NCBI RefSeq assembly: GCF_001425665.1
Contig: NZ_LMCX01000002.1
Coordinates: 806,001-870,000, forward strand
Source: Yonghaparkia sp. Root332
GTDB taxonomy: Bacteria; Actinomycetota; Actinomycetes; Actinomycetales; Microbacteriaceae
DNA length: 64,000 nucleotides
Direction of reading: 5' to 3'
Shown: piece by piece, positions 51,536-60,395 of the stretch
Layout of the letters: every line of letters starts with the position of its first letter
Numbering within the stretch: position 1 is the stretch's first letter
Made by a program: the position numbers and the translations under genes
Notes under the pieces: model-generated
Seen by the model: only the letters and a program-made list of their open reading frames with translations
Databases searched by the model: none
What the model was told of the DNA's origin: nothing

Positions 51536-51754
51536 TCAGACTCCTTCGTCGTCGGGCACCCAGCGAAGCACATCCCCCGGCTGGCAGTCGAGAGCCGCGC
51601 ACAGGGAATCCAGCGTGCTGAACCGCACGGCCTTCGCGCGACCGTTCTTGAGCACCGCGAGGTTGGCGGGCGTGATGCCGACGCGCTCCGCGAGCACTCC
51701 GACGGGCATCTTGCGGCGGGCGAGCATGACGTCGACGTCGACGACGATCGGCAT
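51536..51754 (-). CDS. XRE-family (YozG-like) small regulator
   Basis: 72 residues forming a single Cro/C1-type helix-turn-helix (VGVLAERVGITPANLAVLKN) and the typical ending LDCQPGDVLRW. This is the small partner that usually follows a DUF2975 membrane protein. ATG overlaps the stop of that gene (TGATG). It may bind the inverted repeat in the AT-rich promoter at 52270. Confidence 0.88.
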   Translation of the reverse strand: MPIVVDVDVMLARRKMPVGVLAERVGITPANLAVLKNGRAKAVRFSTLDSLCAALDCQPGDVLRWVPDDEGV

Positions 51755-52239
51755 CAGATCACCTCGTCGAGCTCGGAGCGCAGCTCGCGCGCCTCTTGCT
51801 CTCGCGCGATCGCCTGGGCGAGCAGGGCGCGCATCACGACGACGACGAGCGCGACGCCCGCGATGACGAGCGACGCCCCGCACAGCAGCCCGACGACGCC
51901 CGGCGCGACCTCCCCCGGAGCGAGCGCGATCGCGAGGACGAGCACGAGCGCCGACAGAACGACGATCGCGCCGATGATGACGTCGACCCAGCGGAACGCC
52001 GCGGCGCTGAAGACCGAGCCGTGACGCACGAGGCCGAGCAGCCGCCACACTCCGATCGCGCCGACCTGCAGGCACAGGATGCTCAGCGCGGCGATCGCGA
52101 CGAGCAGGATGCGCCCCCCGAACGCCTCCCCCGCGAGATCGGCCCAGACGAGCGGCAGGATGACCACCTGCACGAGGACCGACCCGAGAAGGGACAGCGC
52201 GAGGATCACGCGGGTGACGAGAATCAGTGCCGGGTTCAC
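51754..52239 (-). CDS. DUF2975 membrane protein
   Basis: 161 residues with four helices (LILVTRVILALSLLGSVLV; LLVAIAALSILCLQVGAIG; WVDVIIGAIVVLSALVLVLA; LVIAGVALVVVVMRALL) and a charged C-terminal coil. Always found with a YozG-like regulator; exact role unknown. GTG start, AGGAAG 7 bases upstream, first gene of the cluster. Confidence 0.87.
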   Translation of the reverse strand: MNPALILVTRVILALSLLGSVLVQVVILPLVWADLAGEAFGGRILLVAIAALSILCLQVGAIGVWRLLGLVRHGSVFSAAAFRWVDVIIGAIVVLSALVLVLAIALAPGEVAPGVVGLLCGASLVIAGVALVVVVMRALLAQAIAREQEARELRSELDEVI

Positions 52240-52254
52240 GAGACTTCCTATCGA

Positions 52255-52300
52255 TCGACAGTCATAACCTATTGTTCTTCAATATATATCGCAAGAGTCG
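52255..52300 (-). promoter_or_regulatory. AT-rich promoter region of the DUF2975 cluster with a short inverted repeat
   Basis: This is one of the few AT-rich stretches. TATTG-TTCTT-CAATA (52270-52284) is a perfect inverted repeat beside TATATAT, a possible -10 and operator for the XRE protein. Confidence 0.4.
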
Positions 52301-52337
52301 TCCCTGCCGCTCCCCTGCCCGGCCCCTCCCCGGCTCC

Positions 52338-52343
52338 TAGGCT
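52338..52343 (+). promoter_or_regulatory. -10 element, leaderless YchJ-family gene
   Basis: TAGGCT, six bases, then GTG at 52350. Confidence 0.45.
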
Positions 52344-52349
52344 CGACTC

Positions 52350-52745
52350 GTGCCCGCCGCCGACCCGACCGCCCCGCGCCGCTGCCCCTGCGGCTCCGGG
52401 CTCACGTACGACGAGTGCTGCGGTCCGCTCCACCGGCGCGAGCGCGCCGCGCCCACGGCCGAGCAGCTCATGCGCTCGCGGTTCTCGGCGTTCGCGGTCG
52501 GCGATGCCGCCTACCTGCTCGCGACGTGGCATCCCTCGACCCGGCCCGCGACGCTCGAGCTCGACGCCTCGATGCGGTGGTACCGGCTCGACGTCCTGCG
52601 CACCGAGCGCGGCGGCCCGCTCGATCGCGACGGCGTCGTCGCCTTCGACGCCCACTACCGCTCCCCCGACGGCGCCGGAGTGCAGAACGAGGTCAGCGCG
52701 TTCCGCCGCGACGACGGCCGCTGGTTCTACCTCGCCGAGAGCTGA
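52350..52745 (+). CDS. YchJ-family (UPF0225) SEC-C-motif protein
   Basis: 131 residues. The N-terminal zinc motif CPCGSGLTYDECCG (12-25) is followed by LMRSRFSAFAVGDAAYLLATWHP, the family signature, and an NTF2-like beta core. Function unknown. The secreted small protein gene follows after 74 bases. Confidence 0.9.
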   Translation: MPAADPTAPRRCPCGSGLTYDECCGPLHRRERAAPTAEQLMRSRFSAFAVGDAAYLLATWHPSTRPATLELDASMRWYRLDVLRTERGGPLDRDGVVAFDAHYRSPDGAGVQNEVSAFRRDDGRWFYLAES

Positions 52746-52819
52746 CCCCCATCCGGGGGTCCGGTCGCTCCGAAGAGAGGATGCCAGCACCATCCGCTCC
52801 CCCACTCTCGGAGGTTTCA

Positions 52820-53077
52820 ATGAAGAAGGTCCTCTCCACCGCGTTCGCGACGGCCCTCGTCGCGACCGGACTCGTCCTCGGCGGCGCGAGCGCCGCATCC
52901 GCCGCCCACTGCGTCGACTCGACGGGCACCTCGCCCGGCTTCTCGTGGTTCGGCGCTCACGTCCGCCTCGTCGACCACGCCGAGGGCGGCAACCCCGGCC
53001 CGCATATGGGCACCTCGGGCGCCTCGAACTGCCTCGAGACGAGCGGCAACCCTTCCGAGCGGTCCTCGAACCGCTAG
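52820..53077 (+). CDS. Small secreted protein of unknown function
   Basis: 85 residues with a clear signal peptide (MKKVLSTAFATALVATGLVL, cleavage after ASAASA) leaving a mature chain of about 57 residues with two cysteines that could form one disulfide, rich in His, Gly and Ser. I recognise no family. GGAGG lies 5 bases before the ATG, an unusually strong site for this window, suggesting high expression. A strong terminator follows. Confidence 0.75.
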   Translation: MKKVLSTAFATALVATGLVLGGASAASAAHCVDSTGTSPGFSWFGAHVRLVDHAEGGNPGPHMGTSGASNCLETSGNPSERSSNR

Positions 53078-53123
53078 CGGCACCGACTGCTCGCGCGGCC
53101 TCGACGACCGGCAGCGAGCCGAG

Positions 53124-53156
53124 CGACGCCCCGACCGCCCGACGGTCGGGGCGTCG
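53124..53156. terminator. Bidirectional hairpin terminator
   Basis: A perfect 14-bp stem CGACGCCCCGACCG/CGGTCGGGGCGTCG with a 5-base loop lies between the convergent ends of the secreted-protein gene and the PLP-enzyme gene. Confidence 0.75.
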
Positions 53157-53201
53157 TCGCGTCCGGGCGCGCAGTCGACGTCGGGCGCAGGGGCGCTCCG
53201 G

Positions 53202-54440
53202 TCAGCGGGCGCCGGCCGCGACCGACGCGCCGTCGACGCGGATGCCCGCGGCCGCCGAGCGCCCTCCCGTCGCCGTCGAGAGCGCGCGATCGAGGTCCAG
53301 CCAGAGATCCTCGACGCTCTCGAGCCCGATCGACAGGCGCAGGATCCCCGCGCCCGGGCGTGCCTCGGGTGCGACGGGTCGGTGGGTGAGCGAGGCGGGG
53401 TGCTGCACGAGCGAGTCGACGCCGCCGAGCGAGACCGCGTGGGTGAAGAGTCCGAGCTCCGCGATGGTCGACTCAGCCGCGGCGAGTCCGCCGGCGAGCT
53501 CGATCGCGAGCATCGCGCCGGGCCCGCGCATCTGCCGGCCGATGAGTCCGCTCGGGTCGCTGTCGCCGAGCCCCGGGTAGTGCACGTGCGCGATCGCGCC
53601 GTGGCTCGAGAGCCGGTCGGCGAGGGTGCGCGCCGAGTCCTGCTGCGCGCGGACGCGCAGGGCGAGGGTCGGCAGACCGCGGTGCAGCAGGTAGGCGCCG
53701 AGCGGGTGCAGCAGTCCGCCCGTGATCGCGCGCACGGGGCGGATCGCCGTCGCCCACTCCTCCGAGCACGCGATGACGCCGCCGATGACGTCCCCGTGCC
53801 CGCCGAGGTACTTCGTCGCGCTGTGCAGCACGAGCGCGGCGCCCTGATCGGCCGGGTTCTGCAGCACCGGGGTCGCGAAGGTGTTGTCGACGAGCACGGG
53901 AGCATCGCCAGCCGCGCCGACGACCGCGGCGATGTCGACGAGCTCGAGCGTGGGGTTCGCGGGGGTCTCGACGACGACGAGGCACGTGTCGGGGCGCATC
54001 GCCGCGGCGACGCCCTCGGCCGTCGTGAACGTCGTCTCGACGCTCAGCAGGCCCGAGGCGAGCAGGTGATCGGTGCCGCCGTAGAGGGGGCGGACGGCGA
54101 CGACGTGCCGACCGCGACCCCGGTTGGCGGCAGCCATGACGGCTGCGGTGAACGCCGCCATCCCCGAGGCGAAGGCGACGGAGGCGTCCGTGCGCTCGAG
54201 CTGCGCGAGCGCCTCCTCGAAGCGCGCGACCGTGGGGTTCCACAGACGGGCGTAGACGTTGCCGCCTTCGGTGGGGCGATGCCCCGTCGCCATCGACTCG
54301 TACGAGCCGCCGCCGAGCTCGACGTCAGGCAGCGGGTTCGTGGTCGAGAGATCGATCGGCAGGGCGTGGACGCCCATCGCGGCGAGGTCCTCCCGCCCGG
54401 CGTGCACGGCAAGAGTCTCGAAAGCGACAGCATCGTCCAT
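53202..54440 (-). CDS. Cys/Met-metabolism PLP-dependent enzyme (methionine gamma-lyase or cystathionine gamma-synthase type)
   Basis: 412 residues of the gamma-family PLP fold: YARLWNPTVARFEEALA, SGMAAFTAAV, PLYGGT, DNTFATP (Asp185) and the PLP lysine Lys210 in HSATKYLGGH. The reaction (gamma-lyase versus gamma-synthase) cannot be told with certainty; divergence from an Lrp-type regulator favours amino-acid degradation. The ATG is six bases after CACTGT. Confidence 0.9.
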   Translation of the reverse strand: MDDAVAFETLAVHAGREDLAAMGVHALPIDLSTTNPLPDVELGGGSYESMATGHRPTEGGNVYARLWNPTVARFEEALAQLERTDASVAFASGMAAFTAAVMAAANRGRGRHVVAVRPLYGGTDHLLASGLLSVETTFTTAEGVAAAMRPDTCLVVVETPANPTLELVDIAAVVGAAGDAPVLVDNTFATPVLQNPADQGAALVLHSATKYLGGHGDVIGGVIACSEEWATAIRPVRAITGGLLHPLGAYLLHRGLPTLALRVRAQQDSARTLADRLSSHGAIAHVHYPGLGDSDPSGLIGRQMRGPGAMLAIELAGGLAAAESTIAELGLFTHAVSLGGVDSLVQHPASLTHRPVAPEARPGAGILRLSIGLESVEDLWLDLDRALSTATGGRSAAAGIRVDGASVAAGAR

Positions 54441-54446
54441 GCGCCC

Positions 54447-54529
54447 ACAGTGGACTCTCCTGCGATTGAAGACAACGTCCCCCGAATCTTCCGCGGATCA
54501 TCCTCGATCAGTCGAATCTCCTGCATGAT
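54447..54529. promoter_or_regulatory. Divergent promoters and phased repeats between the PLP-enzyme and lrp-type genes
   Basis: Leftward -10 CACTGT (54452-54447) and rightward -10 CATGAT (54524-54529), each six bases from its start codon. Between them GACTCTCCTGC, GAATCTTCCGC and GAATCTCCTGC start at 54453, 54484 and 54514, spaced 31 and 30 bases, about three helical turns: candidate Lrp-type binding sites. Confidence 0.5.
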
Positions 54530-54535
54530 GGGGGC

Positions 54536-55033
54536 ATGGATGCTCGTCCCTCGTCGAAGATCCCGCGAGCCGCGCCGCTCGATGCCGTCGACCTCGCGAT
54601 GCTCGCCGAGCTCGATGCGAACGGGCGGCTCACGAACGCCGCGCTCGCCGAGCGCGTCGGGGTCGCCGAGTCGACCTGCAGCCAGCGCCTGCGCGTCCTC
54701 CGCGAGTCGGGCGTCATCCGCCGGTTCCGCGCCCAGATCGACCCGGCCGCTCTGGGGCTGGGGCTCGAGGCCGTGATCACCGTCCGTCTCGCGAGCCACT
54801 CGCGCGACCAGGTGCAGGCGTTCCAGTCGCGCCTGCGCGACATCCCGAACGTTGTGCGGATCTTCCACGTCGCGGGGGCCGACGACTACCTCCTGCACGT
54901 CGCCGTCGAGTCGGCCGCCGCCCTGCGCGACCTCGTGCTCGAGCACCTGCAGGTGCACCCGGGCGTGCGGCACACCGAGACGCAGCTGGTCTTCGAGGTC
55001 ATCGACGGTGCGGGCCTGCTCCCCCGGTCCTGA
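54536..55033 (+). CDS. Lrp/AsnC-family transcriptional regulator
   Basis: 165 residues: winged helix-turn-helix (LTNAALAERVGVAESTCSQR, 36-55) and the RAM ligand domain (VITVRLASHSRDQV to the end, with FHVAGADDYLLHV). It probably senses an amino acid and controls the divergent PLP enzyme and itself. ATG six bases after CATGAT. Confidence 0.92.
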   Translation: MDARPSSKIPRAAPLDAVDLAMLAELDANGRLTNAALAERVGVAESTCSQRLRVLRESGVIRRFRAQIDPAALGLGLEAVITVRLASHSRDQVQAFQSRLRDIPNVVRIFHVAGADDYLLHVAVESAAALRDLVLEHLQVHPGVRHTETQLVFEVIDGAGLLPRS

Positions 55034-55054
55034 CCCCTCGCTCGCGCGGGGCCG

Positions 55055-56125
55055 TCAGGAGCGATCGGCGACGGACCGCGTCGCGGCGGACCACTCCTGA
55101 AGCATGCGCGCAGCGCGCCCGGAGTCGACGACGTCGGCCGCGACCTGCAGCTGCTCGCGCAGACGCTCGACGATCGGCCGCGTGAGCTGCGAGGGATCCT
55201 GCGCGAGTCGGAACGACACGAGCCCGGCTGCGGCGTTGAGCAGCACGATGTCACGCACCGGGCCGGCCTCCCCGGCGAGGACGCCGCGAGCGAGTGCGGC
55301 GTTGTGCGCCGGGCCCGCGCCGAGGATCCCCTCGATCGGGCTGTGCGGGATGCCGAGCTCGCGCGGGTCGATGTCGTGCTCCGTCACCGAGCCGCGGGAG
55401 ACCTCCCACATGTGCGAGTGGCCCGTCGTCGTCAGCTTGTCGATCCCGTCGTCGCCGCGGTACACGAGGGCGGTCGCGCCCCGGGTGCGGAAGACGCCGA
55501 CCACGAGCGGCACGCGGTCCAGATTCGCGACCCCGACCGCCGAGGCCTCCGGCCGCGCGGGGTTCACCAGCGGGCCGAGGATGTTGAAGAGGGTCGACAC
55601 GCCCAGCTCGCGGCGCACCGGCCCCGCATGCCGGAAGCCGGGGTGGAAGGTCTGCGCGTGGAGGAAGGTCAGCCCCACCTCGCGGAAGACGCGTGCGACG
55701 TCGTCGGGCTCGAGCGCGAGGTCGATGCCGAGCTCGCTCAGCACGTCGGATGCGCCGGAGGCGCTGCTCGCGCCGCGGTTGCCGTGCTTGGCGACGGGGA
55801 CGCCCGCGCCGGCGACCACGATCGACGCGATCGAGGAGACGTTCACGACGGCGCCGAAGGGGTCTCCGCCGGTTCCCACGATGTCGAGCGCCATCGGATC
55901 GATGTCGATCGTGCGGGCGTGGGCGAGAGCCGCGTCGCGGAATCCCACGAACTCGTCGACCGTCTCGCCCTTCGCCCGCAGGGCGATCAGGAAGCCCGCC
56001 AGCTGGGCGGGGGTGGCCTCCCCCTGCATGACCTGCTCCATGGCCCAGGCCGCCTCGGCGATGCTCAGATCCTCCCCGTCGAGCAGTCGAGCGAGCAGAG
56101 CGGGCCAGGTCGGGGCGGCAGACAT
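55055..56125 (-). CDS. trpD: Anthranilate phosphoribosyltransferase
   Basis: 356 residues; second step of tryptophan synthesis, joining anthranilate to PRPP. GTGGD (84-88) and KHGNRGASS (113-121) are the PRPP/Mg and anthranilate sites. Cytoplasmic. No other trp gene is near; trpD next to ctaE and divergent from it is the same arrangement as in mycobacteria. ATG six bases after TAGCCT. Confidence 0.95.
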   Translation of the reverse strand: MSAAPTWPALLARLLDGEDLSIAEAAWAMEQVMQGEATPAQLAGFLIALRAKGETVDEFVGFRDAALAHARTIDIDPMALDIVGTGGDPFGAVVNVSSIASIVVAGAGVPVAKHGNRGASSASGASDVLSELGIDLALEPDDVARVFREVGLTFLHAQTFHPGFRHAGPVRRELGVSTLFNILGPLVNPARPEASAVGVANLDRVPLVVGVFRTRGATALVYRGDDGIDKLTTTGHSHMWEVSRGSVTEHDIDPRELGIPHSPIEGILGAGPAHNAALARGVLAGEAGPVRDIVLLNAAAGLVSFRLAQDPSQLTRPIVERLREQLQVAADVVDSGRAARMLQEWSAATRSVADRS

Positions 56126-56131
56126 GGGTAA

Positions 56132-56137
56132 AGGCTA
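56132..56137 (-). promoter_or_regulatory. -10 element, leaderless trpD
   Basis: TAGCCT on the minus strand, six bases before the ATG at 56125. Confidence 0.45.
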
Positions 56138-56191
56138 GTGAATCGCCGCGAGAAGGCATGTCGACGGGCAAGAAGTGCCCCGGGCATCCGT

Positions 56192-56197
56192 CATAAT
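56192..56197 (+). promoter_or_regulatory. -10 element, leaderless ctaE-qcrCAB operon
   Basis: CATAAT, six bases, then GTG at 56204. Confidence 0.5.
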
Positions 56198-56203
56198 GAA
56201 GAG

Positions 56204-56833
56204 GTGACCAGCACCTCTCTGTCGAGATCTCTCACCGCTCCCACGATCAACCGACCCAACATCGTTGCCGTCGGCACGATCGTCTGGCTCGGCAGCGAGG
56301 TCATGTTCTTCGCCGGCCTCTTCGCGATCTACTTCACGCTGCGGTCGACGTCGCCCGAGCTGTGGGAGGCGGGCACCGAGGTCTTCAACGTCCCCTTCGC
56401 GGCCGTCAATACGACCATCCTCGTGCTCTCGAGCGTGACGGCCCAGTTCGGCGTCTTCGCGGCCGAGCGGCTGCAGGCCCGCCGCACCGGCTGGAAGCCC
56501 ACGCAGTGGGGGATGATCGAGTGGTTCTTCCTCACCTACGCCATGGGTGCGGTCTTCGTCATCGGCCAGGTCTACGAGTACGCGATCCTCGTCAGCGAGC
56601 ACGTCTCGCTCACCTCCGACGCGTTCGGCTCGGCGTTCTACCTGACGACCGGCTTCCACGGCCTCCACGTCACAGGCGGTCTGATCGCCTTCCTCCTCGT
56701 CATCGGCCGGGCCTACTCGGTCAAGGTCTTCACCCACCGCGACGCCACCAGCGCGATCGTCGTGTCGTACTACTGGCACTTCGTCGACGTCGTCTGGATC
56801 GGCCTCTTCCTCGTCATCTACGTCCTCCAATGA
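56204..56833 (+). CDS. ctaE: Cytochrome c oxidase subunit III
   Basis: 209 residues, five membrane helices as in actinobacterial aa3 oxidases. Conserved [11 protein letters not shown] and [11 protein letters not shown] near the C terminus. It is part of the bcc-aa3 supercomplex. GTG chosen because it is exactly six bases after CATAAT and begins at the family N terminus. The stop overlaps the qcrC start (ATGA). Confidence 0.95.
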   Translation: MTSTSLSRSLTAPTINRPNIVAVGTIVWLGSEVMFFAGLFAIYFTLRSTSPELWEAGTEVFNVPFAAVNTTILVLSSVTAQFGVFAAERLQARRTGWKPTQWGMIEWFFLTYAMGAVFVIGQVYEYAILVSEHVSLTSDAFGSAFYLTTGFHGLHVTGGLIAFLLVIGRAYSVKVFTHRDATSAIVVSYYWHFVDVVWIGLFLVIYVLQ

Positions 56834-57654
56834 GCAATCGAATCGAGACGCAGCACACCATGGCATCCACCTCCCCCGCACGTCGCTCCGGCCGCCGGCA
56901 CCCGCTGGCGACGGCCGCCCTGCTGGTCGTCGGCCTCCTCGCGACCGGCGGCGCCTACGCGCTCGCCACGACCTCGGCAACGGCCGAGACCACCGCGGCG
57001 AGCGAGCAGCTCGTCGAGGACGGCGGCAAGCTCTTCGCCGCGAACTGCGCGAGCTGCCACGGTCTCCAGGGCGCGGGCACCGAGGCCGGCCCGTCGATCA
57101 TCGGCGTGGGTGCCCTCGCCGTCGACTTCCAGGTCGGCACCGGCCGCATGCCCATGGCCGCCTCCGGCCCGCAGGCCGAGGTCAAGCCCGTGCAGTTCAC
57201 GCAGGAGCAGATCGACGCGATGGGCGCCTGGGTCGCGTCGCTCGCTCCCGGCCCGGCGGTCCCGCCGGAGCGCTACCTCGCCGGCGATGGCGACGCGGCG
57301 GTCGGCGCCGAGCTCTTCCGAATCAACTGCGCCATGTGCCACAACGTCGCCGGCGCGGGCGGTGCGCTCACCGAGGGCAAGTACGCTCCGAACCTCGCGG
57401 GCGTGGACCCGGTGCACATCTACGGCGCGATGGCGACCGGTCCGCAGAACATGCCCGTGTTCAGCGACCTGAACCTCACTCCCGAAGAGAAGAACGACAT
57501 CATCACCTACCTGCAGTACATCGAGGAGACCCCGTCCGTCGGCGGCTTCGACCTCGGCGCGCTCGGCCCGGTGTCGGAGGGGCTCTTCATCTGGATCTTC
57601 GGCCTCGGCGGACTCGTCGCAGTGACCATCTGGCTCACCGCGAAGTCCAACTGA
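56830..57654 (+). CDS. qcrC: Cytochrome bc1 complex diheme cytochrome c subunit
   Basis: 274 residues: N-terminal membrane anchor (26-48), two class I cytochrome c domains with heme sites CASCH (73-77) and CAMCH (167-171), and a C-terminal helix (about 250-270). The diheme QcrC passes electrons directly to oxidase subunit II, so no soluble cytochrome c is needed. Start overlaps the ctaE stop. Confidence 0.95.
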   Translation: MSNRIETQHTMASTSPARRSGRRHPLATAALLVVGLLATGGAYALATTSATAETTAASEQLVEDGGKLFAANCASCHGLQGAGTEAGPSIIGVGALAVDFQVGTGRMPMAASGPQAEVKPVQFTQEQIDAMGAWVASLAPGPAVPPERYLAGDGDAAVGAELFRINCAMCHNVAGAGGALTEGKYAPNLAGVDPVHIYGAMATGPQNMPVFSDLNLTPEEKNDIITYLQYIEETPSVGGFDLGALGPVSEGLFIWIFGLGGLVAVTIWLTAKSN

Positions 57655-57683
57655 CGGCCCGTGCAGCAGGTTAGGAAAGGACG

Positions 57684-58763
57684 ATGATGGCGGACGTTCA
57701 CGGCGGCGCGACCGGCGGCGAGGCCGCGGAGACGGCTGTCGAGAAGCACGCGAGCAGCGCATCCCCCGGGGTCGCCGTGGAGCGCGCCGATCGGATCTCC
57801 AACCCCGGCTTCCCGCCGGAGCGCCAGCGCGTCACGGATCTCGACCCCGCGAAGGAGCGCTCCGCGGAGCGCACGGTGTCCGGGCTCTTCCTGCTCTCGG
57901 TCGTCGGGAGCGTGCTCGCGGTCGTCGCCTACGTCGCCTTCCCGATCGTCGAGGGCGACCCGAGCACCATCCGCCTCAACAACCTCTTCCTCGGCCTCGG
58001 CATCACGCTCGGCCTCCTCGGCATCGGCATCGGCGCGGTCCACTGGTCCAAGGCCCTCATGCACGGGCACGAGCTCGTGGAGGAGCGCCACGGCACGCGC
58101 GGCTCCGACGAGACCCGGGCCAAGGCCGTCGAGATCTTCCAGGCCGGCAACGCCGAGTCGGGCTTCACCCGTCGCAGCCTCGTCCGCAACACCCTCATCG
58201 GCGCGCTCGTGGCGACCCCCATCCCGGCGATCGCGATCTTCCGCGACCTGGCGCCGGCGGAGGATCCGATCGCGCTGCTGAAGCACACGATGTGGGAGGA
58301 GGGCGTGCGACTCACCCGCGACCCCTCCGGCACGCCGATCAAGGCCTCCGACGTCACGATCGGCGCCGCGTTCCACGTCATCCCCGAGGGTCTCGCCGAG
58401 CTCGAGTCGCACAAGCTGGAGGAGAAGGCCAAGGCCGCCGTCCTCCTCATGCGCCTCCCCCTCGACCGGCTCAACGAGCGCGAGGACCGCAAGGACTGGT
58501 CCTACGACGGCATCGTCGCCTACTCCAAGATCTGTACGCACGTCGGCTGCCCCGTCGCGCTGTACGAGCAGCAGACCCACCACCTGCTGTGCCCCTGCCA
58601 CCAGTCCGAGTTCGACGTGGCCAACCACGCCGAAGTCATCTTCGGACCGGCGGCGCGCCCCCTTCCCCAGCTCCCGATCACTGTGGATGAAGAGGGTTAC
58701 CTCGTCGCCAAGAGCGACTTCACCGAACCTGTGGGTCCGAGCTTCTGGGAGCGTGCACTGTGA
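57684..58763 (+). CDS. qcrA: Cytochrome bc1 complex Rieske iron-sulfur subunit
   Basis: 359 residues with three helices (about 65-90, 100-120, 165-187), the actinobacterial three-helix form, and a C-terminal Rieske domain: CTHVGC (284-289) and CPCH (303-306) hold the 2Fe-2S cluster. GGAAAGG precedes the ATG pair (57684/57687). Stop overlaps the qcrB start (GTGA). Confidence 0.95.
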   Translation: MMADVHGGATGGEAAETAVEKHASSASPGVAVERADRISNPGFPPERQRVTDLDPAKERSAERTVSGLFLLSVVGSVLAVVAYVAFPIVEGDPSTIRLNNLFLGLGITLGLLGIGIGAVHWSKALMHGHELVEERHGTRGSDETRAKAVEIFQAGNAESGFTRRSLVRNTLIGALVATPIPAIAIFRDLAPAEDPIALLKHTMWEEGVRLTRDPSGTPIKASDVTIGAAFHVIPEGLAELESHKLEEKAKAAVLLMRLPLDRLNEREDRKDWSYDGIVAYSKICTHVGCPVALYEQQTHHLLCPCHQSEFDVANHAEVIFGPAARPLPQLPITVDEEGYLVAKSDFTEPVGPSFWERAL

Positions 58764-60376
58764 GTACCGCAACTGAGCCCGTCGCACCGGCCGCTGTCGC
58801 GCCGTCGCGCGGCATGCGTTTCACCGGGTGGGCGGCGAACTACATCGATGAGCGCACGAGCGCCTCGACGGCCGTCAAGGCGCTGGGTCGCAAGATCTTC
58901 CCCGATCACTGGTCGTTCATGCTCGGCGAGGTGGCGCTGTACAGCTTCGTCGTCATCCTGCTCAGCGGCACGTTCCTGACCTTCTTCTTCGACCCCTCCA
59001 TGACCGAGGTCGAGTACGAGGGCTCCTACGTCCCGCTCCAGGGCATCCCGATGTCGGTCGCGTACCACTCCTCGCTCGACATCTCGTTCGAGATCCGCGG
59101 CGGCCTGCTCATGCGCCAGGTGCATCACTGGGCGGCGCTCCTGTTCGTCGCCTCCATCGGGCTGCACATGCTGCGCGTGTTCTTCACCGGCGCCTTCCGC
59201 AAGCCGCGCGAGCTCAACTGGGTCATCGGGTTCCTCCTCTTCGTGCTCGCGATGGCTCTCGGCTTCACGGGCTACTCGCTCCCCGACGACCTGCTCTCCG
59301 GAAACGGTCTGCGCATCATCGACGGCATGATCAAGGCCGTACCCCTCGCCGGCGGCTGGATCTCCTACCTGCTGTTCGGCGACGAGTTCCCGGGCACCGA
59401 CATCATCCCCCGCCTCTACGTGCTGCACATCCTGCTGCTGCCGGCGATCCTGGTCGCCCTCATCGGCGCGCACATGGTCCTCCTGATCGTGAACAAGCAC
59501 ACCCAGTTCGCCGGCCCCGGCCGCACGAACGACAACGTCGTCGGCGCCCCGGTCATGCCGGTGTTCGCCGCGAAGGCCGGTGGCTTCTTCTTCATCGTCT
59601 TCGGCGTCATCGTGCTCATCGCGTCGCTGTTCACGATCAACCCGATCTGGAACTACGGCCCCTACGACCCCTCCCCGGTGTCCGCGGGAACGCAGCCCGA
59701 CTGGTACATCGGCTTCGCCGACGGCGCCCTGCGCCTGATCCCGCCGGGCCTGGAGATCGTGGTGTTCGGCTACACGGTGTCGTTCAACGTCCTCATCCCG
59801 CTCGTCGGCCTGCTGGTCTTCCTCGCCGCCGCTGCCCTGTACCCGTTCCTCGAGGCGTGGGTCACGGGCGACAAGCGCGAGCACCACATCGCCGAGCGCC
59901 CGCGCAACAACCCGACCCGCACCGCGATCGGCGCGGCCGGCGTCACGTTCTACGCGGGCCTCTGGGCCGCGGCGAGCTCCGACCTCATCGCGACGCACTT
60001 CCGCCTCTCGATCGAGGGTGTCATCCACACCCTGCAGTTCGTGACGGTCGTCGGCCCGTTCATCGCCTACTTCGTCACGAAGCGCGTCTGCCTCGCGCTC
60101 ATGAGGAAGGACCGCGAGATCGCGCTCCACGGCTACGAGTCGGGCCGCATCGTCCGCCTCCCGGGCGGCGAGTACATCGAGGTCCACGAGCAGCTCGACG
60201 ACTACGAGCGCTGGAAGCTCGTGAGCTACGAGGAGTACCAGCCGCTCATGGTGCGCCCCGACGCCCGCGGTCGCATCACCGCCCGGCAGCGCGTCCGCGC
60301 GAGCATGTCGCGCTGGTTCTTCGAGGACCGCATCTCGCCCGTCACGCAGCGAGAGCTCGAATCGCAGCGCCACTAG
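58760..60376 (+). CDS. qcrB: Cytochrome bc1 complex cytochrome b subunit
   Basis: 538 residues, the long actinobacterial form with a 120-residue cytoplasmic C-terminal extension. Helices carry the b-heme histidines (RQVHHWAALLF; GLHMLRVFFTG; HILLLPAILVALIGAHM) and the Qo-site PDW motif in TQPDWYIGF in place of PEW. It oxidises menaquinol. Coupled to qcrA; last gene of the operon. Confidence 0.95.
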   Translation: MSTATEPVAPAAVAPSRGMRFTGWAANYIDERTSASTAVKALGRKIFPDHWSFMLGEVALYSFVVILLSGTFLTFFFDPSMTEVEYEGSYVPLQGIPMSVAYHSSLDISFEIRGGLLMRQVHHWAALLFVASIGLHMLRVFFTGAFRKPRELNWVIGFLLFVLAMALGFTGYSLPDDLLSGNGLRIIDGMIKAVPLAGGWISYLLFGDEFPGTDIIPRLYVLHILLLPAILVALIGAHMVLLIVNKHTQFAGPGRTNDNVVGAPVMPVFAAKAGGFFFIVFGVIVLIASLFTINPIWNYGPYDPSPVSAGTQPDWYIGFADGALRLIPPGLEIVVFGYTVSFNVLIPLVGLLVFLAAAALYPFLEAWVTGDKREHHIAERPRNNPTRTAIGAAGVTFYAGLWAAASSDLIATHFRLSIEGVIHTLQFVTVVGPFIAYFVTKRVCLALMRKDREIALHGYESGRIVRLPGGEYIEVHEQLDDYERWKLVSYEEYQPLMVRPDARGRITARQRVRASMSRWFFEDRISPVTQRELESQRH

Positions 60377-60395
60377 CACCACTCGCACGACGGCG

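Noticed and set aside
53202-54440. Naming the PLP enzyme as methionine gamma-lyase
   Set aside because: The gamma-lyase and gamma-synthase members share all motifs visible here, so only the broader name is supported.
58743-58758. 16 bases at the end of qcrA identical to the galactoside operator region (7921-7936)
   Set aside because: It lies in coding sequence (FWERA) with only one half-site; one 16-mer match in 64 kb of GC-rich DNA is not surprising.
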